From an uncultured Blautia sp. (lineage in GTDB: Bacteria; Bacillota; Clostridia; Lachnospirales; Lachnospiraceae): a stretch of 64,000 nucleotides of DNA. A model generated the notes under the pieces. It made no database searches. It had not been told where the DNA came from and saw only the letters and a list, made by a program, of their open reading frames with translations. Positions 1 through 5,747 of this stretch are shown here, piece after piece. Made by a program: the position numbers and the translations under genes. The stretch is from contig NZ_CAKRXI010000002.1 of the NCBI RefSeq assembly GCF_934424005.1, forward strand, positions 1 through 64,000. Reading direction: 5' to 3'. Positions within the stretch are counted from its first letter, which is position 1; the number at the start of each line of letters is the position of its first letter.

Positions 1-255
1 GGACGCACCCTGAAAAAAGGCGGTATCCCGCCAGATTTCAGATGCTCTGGTAACTTGTTGCCGAGTAGTTCACAAAATGAAGATTATCCTGGAGAGGACG
101 TAGTTGAAATCATAAATCTGCAGGGAGAAACAACAACTGTTTATAAGTTAGTGGATGGTCGTTATATGGATCGCACTAATACCGTCTATATTTATGATGG
201 AAAAGACACATGGACAGATACGAATGGTGTGGAGTGGAACCAGAAAGTGAAGTAA
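1..255 (+). CDS. C-terminal part of an unrecognised protein, cut by the window edge
   Basis: The frame is open from base 1 and ends in TAA at 253-255, so this is the last 84 residues of a longer protein; a start at the internal TTG codon 55 has no ribosome binding site. The tail is acidic and rich in Thr, Tyr and Asp with alternating hydrophobic residues, suggesting a beta-rich extracellular or accessory protein. I do not recognise a family. It abuts an insertion sequence remnant, so it may itself be truncated. Confidence 0.4.
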   Translation, partial: GRTLKKGGIPPDFRCSGNLLPSSSQNEDYPGEDVVEIINLQGETTTVYKLVDGRYMDRTNTVYIYDGKDTWTDTNGVEWNQKVK

Positions 256-316
256 AAAATATTAGGTAATTGCGAAACTCGCGAAGCCCGTTCGTAATCT
301 TGAACCAAAACAAGGA

Positions 317-341
317 AGAATTCGTGCAGCGCACGAATTCT
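317..341. repeat. Perfect 11-bp inverted repeat (hairpin)
   Basis: AGAATTCGTGC at 317-327 and its exact complement at 331-341 enclose a 3-base loop. It sits between the partial first gene and the transposase remnant. There is no T-run beside it on either strand, so it is not a typical terminator; it may be a structured end left by a mobile element. Confidence 0.6.
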
Positions 342-379
342 GGAAGAAAAAACGAATAACTGGAGATTGTAGGCGCACT

Positions 380-805
380 TTAATTCATCGTTCTTAATTT
401 ATCCAGAATTGTCTCACAGCTGAAGGTGTTTTTCAAATTTCTTTCAAGGTAACGATATATCACCAACGCAAGGAAACAGATAAGGAAATGAGCTTTTATA
501 CGTATATCATCATGGAGAATACTGGTCTTGCTTCAAAATCAGTCTTCATAATGCGGAAACATTCCTCAATTTCCCAGCGACCTTCGCTGTCTTTTAAGAG
601 GTTTTTTACGTCATCGTCTAAGAGGTCTGTAGTTACTGCATACAGTCCATCATATAAAGCTTCTTGTTCAATCTTTTCTGTTGTCCAGATAATTATGAAT
701 CTTTGCAGTTTCTCCATCTTCAGTTGCTGCGACTTTCCCTATGAATCGAGCAGGATCATTCGGATTCCGGCGTTCCTTCTTTAGCGTACCGGTGCTGAGC
801 ATTTT
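380..805 (-). pseudogene. IS1634/IS4-type DDE transposase remnant, two frameshifts
   Basis: On the minus strand three consecutive pieces read as the C-terminal part of one transposase. The first (about 802 to 690) contains LSTGTLKKERRNPNDPARF, the second (about 690 to 500) contains the catalytic-end motif RWEIEECFRIMKTDFEARPV, and the third, shifted again, contains IRIKAHFLICFLALVIYRYL and ends at TAA (380-382). The YDGLYAVTTDL and RWEIEECFRIMK motifs are typical of IS1634-like transposases. The N-terminal two thirds and the terminal repeats are missing, so the element cannot be active. Confidence 0.75.
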
Positions 806-1001
806 TTCTTATATTCAACTGTCAAACTCCCGAGTAGATTAAGAAACAGAAAGAACTAACACCTGGGAGACAATGTCTTCTGGGAGCTTTTTTGTGTTGG
901 TAAAAATACAAAATGATTCTACTGGATTGTGCTTAAAACTGTTATATGATAAAATGAATTATCTTAATCGTGCAATTCCGCTACACTGGAGGGAACTAAG
1001 A

Positions 1002-1235
1002 ATGGTAAAAAACAATTTTGAAAAAGAAATAAAGATAAAATGCCTAGAAGAAGATACTACACAAGCTGAGATTGCAGAGAAGGCCGGAACAACAGGCTCT
1101 TATGTCAGCCGCTTGATCAACAAAAATGATGGGATTATAAACAAGACCTTTGTGCGACTTCTGGAAGAACTTGGATACGACGTTGAGCTGACATATGTGA
1201 AAAAGGAGCTTCTTGTAAATGGTGAATCTGAGTAA
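1002..1235 (+). CDS. Small XRE-like helix-turn-helix protein
   Basis: A 77-residue protein. I start it at ATG 1002 because GGAGGGA lies 8 bases upstream; an upstream GTG/ATG extension has no ribosome binding site and reads as non-coding. Residues about 21-45 (TQAEIAEKAGTTGSYVSRLINK) form a clear helix-turn-helix of the Cro/C1 type. Its stop overlaps the start of the DUF4268 gene by 17 bases, so the two are translationally coupled. By analogy with restriction controller proteins it probably regulates that operon; this is inference. Confidence 0.7.
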   Translation: MVKNNFEKEIKIKCLEEDTTQAEIAEKAGTTGSYVSRLINKNDGIINKTFVRLLEELGYDVELTYVKKELLVNGESE

Positions 1236-2145
1236 ATTAGAAGAAATCAAAGATTTGCGAACAGTATGGCCACACGAGGCTTTGGATTTTACGCCATGGC
1301 TTTCGCAGGACGATAATATTGCGCTTCTTGCAGATGCCGTAGGACTTGATATTACAGTAGATGAAACAGAATCCTCCGTTGGAGACTTCAATGTGGATAT
1401 TTTTGCTTCTGAAACTGGAACTGACAGAAAAATCATTATAGAGAATCAGTTGGAGGATACCAATCATGACCATCTTGGTAAACTGATTACTTATGCATCT
1501 GGTAAATCGGCAGACGTGATTATTTGGGTGGTAAAGCATGCACGTGAAGAACATAAGGCGGCAATTGAATGGTTGAATAACCATACCGATGAAAATGTGG
1601 GATTTTTTCTTTGTGAGATTAAGCTGTATCGGATCGGCAATTCGGAACCGGCAGTAAAGTTTGAAGTTATTGAAAAGCCAAACGACTGGACAAAAGAAGT
1701 AAAGAAGAGCGATTCTGCAAATGCAACTCAGCAGCAACGCTATGATTATTGGGTGGCATTCTAGGATTACGCTTTCCAGAACGTGCAGTTTGCTAAAAAC
1801 TTCAAGCGCAGAAAACCATCAATGGATCATTGGATGAATTTCAGCGTGGGATCCTCTGCATGCCATATTGCTGTTTCTCAGATTCAGAAACGTGATGAGC
1901 TAGATGTAGAGTTATATATCAGCGAAGATAAAGAGTTGTTCCATTCTTTATTTTCTAATAAGGATGAGATTGAAGCTAGCGCTGGGTTGAACTTTGACTG
2001 GCGCGAATTGCCAGAACGTAAGGCCAGCCGTATCGTTATTGAAAAAAACGTGACTTTCGGTGATAAGAATAAATGGATTGCACAGTTTGATTGGCTCATT
2101 GATGTCATGCTCAAAATGAAGAAGGCATTCAAGAAGTATTTATAA
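1219..2145 (+). pseudogene. DUF4268-type nuclease-like protein interrupted by one in-frame TAG
   Basis: Two pieces, 1219-1764 and 1783-2145, lie in the same frame separated by a single TAG at 1762-1764; reading through gives YWVAF-stop-DYAFQNVQFAKNFKRRK and a continuous 308-residue protein. Residues about 55-100 (NVDIFASETGTDRKIIIENQLEDTNHDHLGK, quoted in pieces: NVDIFA, IIENQLEDTNHDHLGKLI) resemble a PD-(D/E)XK core with an ExQ variant; the C-terminal half resembles the DUF4268 domain found in defence-associated proteins. No frameshift is present, so this is either a recent nonsense mutation, a sequencing error or, less likely, suppression. Confidence 0.7.
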
Positions 2146-2174
2146 TTTATCCTATTTGAGGGAGATGAAACAGA

Positions 2175-3014
2175 ATGGGTGAGAAAGTATATAAGCCAAT
2201 TGTAAAAGATGGGGATCACCTCATCCGTTCCAAGGACAATCCAGACCGCGTGAGAGGATTGACGCGGGACGAGAATAATCAGAATCCGGATATCATCGAG
2301 TGGGAAGAATATGATGTAGATGATTTATCGAGTTATGATTATGCTCCTTACCCTTATGAAGAGCAGAGTGTTCAATTAACACCGGAGCAGAAAGAATTTG
2401 CACAGCAAGTCGGAGAAGCTTTGGGGGCGGCTATTGTAGCCGGAGGAATTCTGCTGTTCCGAGAAGTTATATCTCCTTGGTGGAAAAATACAGCATGGCC
2501 TTGGGTCAAGGCAAAGGGACACGGTATAAAAAAAGCTGTCAGCGGAAAAAAGGAGCAAAAAACCAGTACAACAGCAAAAACCACAATAAAAAAACAAACT
2601 GAGCCAGATAGACGGCTTGCTGATGTTTCTTCACAGATTGATAAGGCCTTTGAACAGTTTTACTTCGAGATGGATGAAGAGAAAACCAAAGTCCACATGA
2701 TGAGACTGGTCTATCATATGCTTGGCGTAGCAAATGAAATCCGAATAATCAGTAACGCTCGAATTAGGAAGGATTGCAAATCAGAAGAACTGTGTATTGA
2801 GCGGCAGAAAGAAGTCGAGAAGTTTCTCTCGGAAAAAGTGGCTGCCGGTTTAGATCAGTTGCTTTCAAATAATAATCTACATTTGGATTTAAATACATCA
2901 ACGGAATTGTTCTCATTGACTGGCGGCGGGGTTCGGCTCAATGGTGAGTACGTTCCTGTACAGGCAATTAAAATTGATGAAGCATTAAAGGCAATTCCGA
3001 TGTCGGAATCATAA
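2175..3014 (+). CDS. Unrecognised protein with one membrane segment
   Basis: A 279-residue protein starting at ATG 2175 behind GAGGGAGATG, 29 bases after the DUF4268 gene, so probably co-transcribed. The first 70 residues are acidic and tyrosine-rich. Residues about 80-100 (ALGAAIVAGGILLFREVI) form a single hydrophobic segment, followed by a tryptophan-rich stretch and a Lys/Thr-rich linker (about 115-145). The rest is predicted helical. I do not recognise a family; its position beside a nuclease-like gene and an hsdM scrap suggests an accessory or defence-related role, which is inference only. Confidence 0.55.
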   Translation: MGEKVYKPIVKDGDHLIRSKDNPDRVRGLTRDENNQNPDIIEWEEYDVDDLSSYDYAPYPYEEQSVQLTPEQKEFAQQVGEALGAAIVAGGILLFREVISPWWKNTAWPWVKAKGHGIKKAVSGKKEQKTSTTAKTTIKKQTEPDRRLADVSSQIDKAFEQFYFEMDEEKTKVHMMRLVYHMLGVANEIRIISNARIRKDCKSEELCIERQKEVEKFLSEKVAAGLDQLLSNNNLHLDLNTSTELFSLTGGGVRLNGEYVPVQAIKIDEALKAIPMSES

Positions 3015-3093
3015 AGTATGGAGGTTATAAGTAACGGAAAGAAAGGTGGACTGCCGATGTATGCGCAAGCAGTGATAAAACAGAATTCCCTAC

Positions 3094-3165
3094 TCCGTAA
3101 CAGCGCATACGGCATCGTTATGAGGGGTGTGCAAAAATGCACCTGTGCAGGTGCATCGTTACGGA
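3094..3165. repeat. Nested inverted repeats
   Basis: An outer pair TCCGTAAC (3094-3101) / GTTACGGA (3158-3165) encloses an inner perfect hairpin TGCACCTG (3138-3145) / CAGGTGCA (3148-3155) with a 2-base spacer. They lie directly upstream of the hsdM scrap and may mark a recombination junction or a small non-autonomous element. Confidence 0.5.
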
Positions 3166-3203
3166 ATAAAAAATACACTCCGTTAAATTGTATCACAATA
3201 GAC

Positions 3204-3300
3204 ATGGTAACCGACCCGGCATGTGGATCTGATGGTATGTTTTGTCAGTCTGCTCGTTTTGTAAAAGAGTATCAAGGTAATGTGAATGATATTTCAATAT
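3204..3300 (+). pseudogene. Fragment of type I restriction methyltransferase HsdM
   Basis: Within an otherwise meaningless frame (3018-3368) residues read VTDPACGSDGMFCQSARF and then VKEYQGNVNDISIYG. This matches the SAM-binding motif I region of HsdM (DPACGSGGMF, then FVEEHQGNINDISIYGQ). Motif I carries Asp in place of the second Gly, and neither the upstream helical domain nor the NPPF catalytic motif is present. About 32 residues survive. A 24-codon ORF starting at 3301 follows in another frame and is probably a further scrap. Confidence 0.6.
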
Positions 3301-3424
3301 ATGGAGGATATCATAAAGGAAATTGCTATGAGAATGTACGATTATGGGGCGTTGATAGGAACGGATGAAATTTAGATAAAAATCTCAGATGAATACTGAT
3401 ATAAATTTGTAAGGGGATTGGTTT

Positions 3425-3628
3425 ATGAGTACCGAATTTAATGCTGGAGAGAGATACAAATATGTCAAATTTGACTGATATGGAACGAAAAGATATAAGA
3501 ATGGCCAGATTTATGATATTAGATTACTGATTAATGCAGATGATAAAGAGGCTTATTCAAAGATGGAAATATTAAAGTTGCTGGATACAGTAGCAAGAGA
3601 AAAAGATAACTATCAGCTGGAAGAATAA
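3425..3628 (+). pseudogene. Small ORF of unknown family broken by an in-frame TGA
   Basis: From ATG 3425, behind AAGGGGATTGG, the frame runs 17 codons to TGA (3476-3478) and then continues for 49 more codons to TAA 3626-3628 in the same frame. The continuation (YGTKRYKNGQIYDIRLLINA..., ending REKDNYQLEE) has normal protein composition. I read it as one 67-codon gene with a nonsense mutation. I do not recognise the family. Confidence 0.4.
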
Positions 3629-3658
3629 AATAGTTTGTCATCTTCGAATCGAATATAA

Positions 3659-3734
3659 GGGGTGCTAGCGCACGGGAGAGGCGCATCATTTATTTTAAAT
3701 GAAGGGAGTGGGTTCGATTCCCACAGCCCCATCA
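3659..3734 (+). other. Degenerate tRNA-like cloverleaf, possible attachment-site scar
   Basis: The stretch can be laid out as a tRNA: D stem GCGC/GCGC with GG in the loop (3668-3684), anticodon stem TCATT/AATGA with a 7-base loop, a 5-base variable loop, and a perfect T arm GTGGG-TTCGATT-CCCAC, then AGCCCCA. The acceptor stem pairs only partly (GGGG with CCCC) and base 33 is A instead of U; the nominal anticodon would be TTT. A functional tRNA is unlikely. The intact 3' half is what an integrase leaves at an attachment site. Confidence 0.4.
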
Positions 3735-3767
3735 AGTGTACTCAACATAAGAAGCGAGGTTAAAAGT

Positions 3768-4463
3768 ATGAAAAAGAAAAGAAATATTCTAAAAAAAGCA
3801 TTATTGATATGTTGTATGGTGGGACTTCTTTTTTCGGTGACATCATATGAGAATTATTCTGAAGTATCTGCGGCATCAAAGACCTCATATAAAATTGTCG
3901 ATAAAAGACAAGTAAAACGGTATAAAGACCATAAAGCAGAATATCTCTATCAGCTTCCACAATTGAAGGGGAAGAGTGCTGCTATAAAGAGAATTAACAA
4001 GTCATTAATGGCTGATTATAAGAAGACGTTTGAATATAAAAGAAACTTGTTTGATTATTTTGAGGGTTTAAAAAAATCATCGCATACTTACATTTATTAT
4101 TTAAATAAATGTAAAGTTACATATAATCAAAAGGGATATGTTAGTTTTAAATTTACAAGTAGCTGGTATGCCGGAGGGATTGGTGAGACAAAGGAATATG
4201 GCCTAACCTATCGATTAAGAGATGGTAAGAAGATGACTGTTCAGGATGTGGTTTATGGAAAGAAATCTTCTGTTAAGAAAAATATAGCTAAGGCTTATGC
4301 AAGAAAAATCTCAAAAGAAGGTTATAAATATATTATGAAAAAGAAATATTCAGATATTGATTTTTATATTAAACCGGGGAAAAAGGTATGCGTGTGTTTT
4401 GGCCCATATCAGCCTATGGGAGGGCATGGATGTTCAGTAATTGTTATGAAGGGTAAAATCTAA
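3768..4463 (+). CDS. Secreted DUF3298-like protein
   Basis: A 231-residue protein. ATG 3768 is chosen because the sequence from there is a signal peptide (MKKKRN, hydrophobic core ALLICCMVGLLFSV, cleavage near SAAS) preceded by GCGAGG; an upstream start would run into the tRNA-like sequence. The mature part is very Lys/Tyr-rich. Residues about 130-231 (SWYAGGIGETKEYGLTYRL, then DGKKMTVQDVV and FGPYQPMGGHG) follow the layout of the DUF3298 domain found in RsiV-like and other extracytoplasmic proteins. Function is unknown. It stands alone among gene relics. Confidence 0.6.
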   Translation: MKKKRNILKKALLICCMVGLLFSVTSYENYSEVSAASKTSYKIVDKRQVKRYKDHKAEYLYQLPQLKGKSAAIKRINKSLMADYKKTFEYKRNLFDYFEGLKKSSHTYIYYLNKCKVTYNQKGYVSFKFTSSWYAGGIGETKEYGLTYRLRDGKKMTVQDVVYGKKSSVKKNIAKAYARKISKEGYKYIMKKKYSDIDFYIKPGKKVCVCFGPYQPMGGHGCSVIVMKGKI

Positions 4464-4690
4464 TCGATCATCGGATAAAGCCTTATCCGGGTCAAACATC
4501 ATAGGTAGAATCATTTGTTCCAGAGTATCTGAGAAATTTTAGCAGAATAGTAGTTATTAAGCTTTGGACTGACTTTTGCCTGACCAGTCATCCAGCGGCA
4601 AACCAGACCATTGACCATTGAATAATCCTGATTTGCCGGAGTATCCATAAAATCTTCATATAATTCGTATAAAAAATCAGGCTGGCTCAT
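4464..4690 (-). pseudogene. Remnant of an unrecognised helical protein, frameshifted
   Basis: On the minus strand ATG (4688-4690) opens a 59-codon frame ending at 4511: MSQPDFLYELYEDFMDTPA and then VNGLVCRWMTGQAKVSPKL. In the next frame the text continues sensibly (LEQMILPMMFDPDKALSDD) to about 4464. The two parts look like one protein disrupted by a frameshift. I do not recognise the family with certainty. Confidence 0.4.
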
Positions 4691-4940
4691 TTGATTACTT
4701 TCGCTGATATGATTTTTTTAGCAAGTGCTAATAGAAGAAAAATCGTATCGATTCAATAGAAATTCCCATTTTGTAGTTAAGATTGAGTATATCTATCATA
4801 ACACGAATATCTATTCGATTCGAGAAAATGCGGATATTTTTAAAGTGATTGTGTCAATTTACAATCAATTTCTACTCAATGCTGTTTTCCGGCAGGCTCT
4901 GTAAAATAAGCTCAGATCAAAATAATAACGGGAGGAGCTT

Positions 4941-5084
4941 ATGCAATAGAATATTGAATTTGAGTGGTGCATTGATTTTTTGGTACGGATAATTGATAAG
5001 TACGGCGAAGAAGTCCTCCGGGAGTTGGAGGAAGAAAAACAGAATAAAGAAGAAAAAGAAGAAAAAGAAGCGGCAGTTTCCTGA
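4941..5084 (+). pseudogene. Small ORF with TAG at codon 3
   Basis: A good ribosome binding site (GGGAGGAGC) precedes ATG 4941, then CAA, then TAG (4947-4949), after which the same frame stays open for 44 codons (NIEFEWCIDFLVRIIDKYGE...) and ends in a charged Glu/Lys tail at TGA 5082-5084. It looks like a short helical protein gene killed by a nonsense mutation; translation could also restart downstream. The family is not recognised. Confidence 0.4.
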
Positions 5085-5123
5085 AATACAAAATGTAAAT
5101 CAGAGTGTCGCTATTTTGTGAAA

Positions 5124-5234
5124 TTATTCGGTTGCGTTATCTTTTACTTCTGCAAGCATAATTTGCTCAAGTCGGTCAATATCTGGAAATACCACTTTTT
5201 TGCTTCTGGAATGAAATTGACGAATTTTTTTCAT
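5124..5234 (-). CDS. Possible 36-residue protein, unrecognised
   Basis: Minus-strand ATG (5232-5234) opens a 36-codon frame (MKKIRQFHSRSKKVVFPDID...). It has a basic N-terminus and an amphipathic C-terminus, but no clear ribosome binding site. The surrounding stretch 4691-5747 holds no other intact gene, only relics, hairpins and a terminator. It could equally be a fragment. Confidence 0.2.
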   Translation of the reverse strand: MKKIRQFHSRSKKVVFPDIDRLEQIMLAEVKDNATE

Positions 5235-5261
5235 ATGTGTTGTTTATCACCTATAGAATAA

Positions 5262-5281
5262 GCCCTGCCATGCGGCAGGGC
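5262..5281. repeat. Strong GC hairpin, possible weak terminator
   Basis: GCCCTGCC (5262-5269) and GGCAGGGC (5274-5281) form a perfect 8-bp stem with an ATGC loop, followed only by a short CGAAATTTT. The spurious frame running through it makes that frame unlikely to be coding. Confidence 0.5.
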
Positions 5282-5510
5282 CGAAATTTTCGAGCTGGAC
5301 ATTTATTAGACGCTTCCGGTGAGCGAACAATATTTTCGATGACAGAAATCCTGTCTCTATCATTATTATATGGTTGTAACGAAAATATGTCAATAAAAAG
5401 AAGTATTGAAAAAGTTGGAACATTAAATGAAGATTACATTACGAAATAATAAGAATTGTAGGTGGAAGGTTTGAACATAGAAGCATATGATGCGGATTCA
5501 TTGAGCAAGA

Positions 5511-5556
5511 AGCCCCCACTTCAAAATCAGGGATTTAAGTGGTGGGAGCATGTCAC
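5511..5556 (+). mobile_element. IS200/IS605-type right-end hairpin (omega-RNA-like) scar
   Basis: AGCCCCCACTTCAAAATC pairs with GATTTAAGTGGTGGG (one mismatch) and is followed by AGCATGTCAC. Subterminal hairpins of this kind, a CCCACTT/AAGTGG stem followed by a GTCAC-like sequence, are seen at the right end of IS605/TnpB elements in Firmicutes, where they form the 3' end of the guide RNA. No tnpA or tnpB frame remains upstream, so it would be a scar. A 48-codon frame from TTG 5474 reads through it and is probably not a gene. Confidence 0.45.
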
Positions 5557-5630
5557 TTTTTACATCTATGATGGTAACCTGGAAAAACAATCCGCAGTAT
5601 TTGAGATCAATGTATAAATATTTGTAAGTC

Positions 5631-5667
5631 AAAGCCAGTAAAACCAGTTTTTACTGGCTTTTTTGAT
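5631..5667 (+). terminator. Intrinsic terminator
   Basis: GCCAGTAAAA (5634-5643) pairs with TTTTACTGGC and is followed by a run of T. It separates the relic region from the LRR gene. Confidence 0.8.
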
Positions 5668-5747
5668 AGTGACACCCCCTCCTTTTTTATATATTCTGGT
5701 ATTAGGAGAACTATTAATCCATACAAGAAGTGAAAGGAGGTAACAGG

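Noticed and set aside
488..784. A 98-codon frame on the plus strand
   Set aside because: It is the reverse of the transposase remnant, whose minus-strand text matches a known family.
280..850. Terminal inverted repeats of the IS remnant (similar AACTCSCGA motifs near 285 and 825)
   Set aside because: The two motifs are in the same orientation, not inverted, so they do not define element ends.
3018..3368. The whole 116-codon frame as a gene
   Set aside because: Only about 32 residues match HsdM; the first 60 run through nested inverted repeats and the rest is nonsense.
3476..3478. Selenocysteine or other recoding at the in-frame TGA
   Set aside because: No obvious SECIS-like hairpin directly follows and neighbouring ORFs show TAG stops as well, so gene decay is simpler.
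5237..5449. A 70-codon frame
   Set aside because: It runs through a perfect GC hairpin, has no ribosome binding site and no recognisable text.
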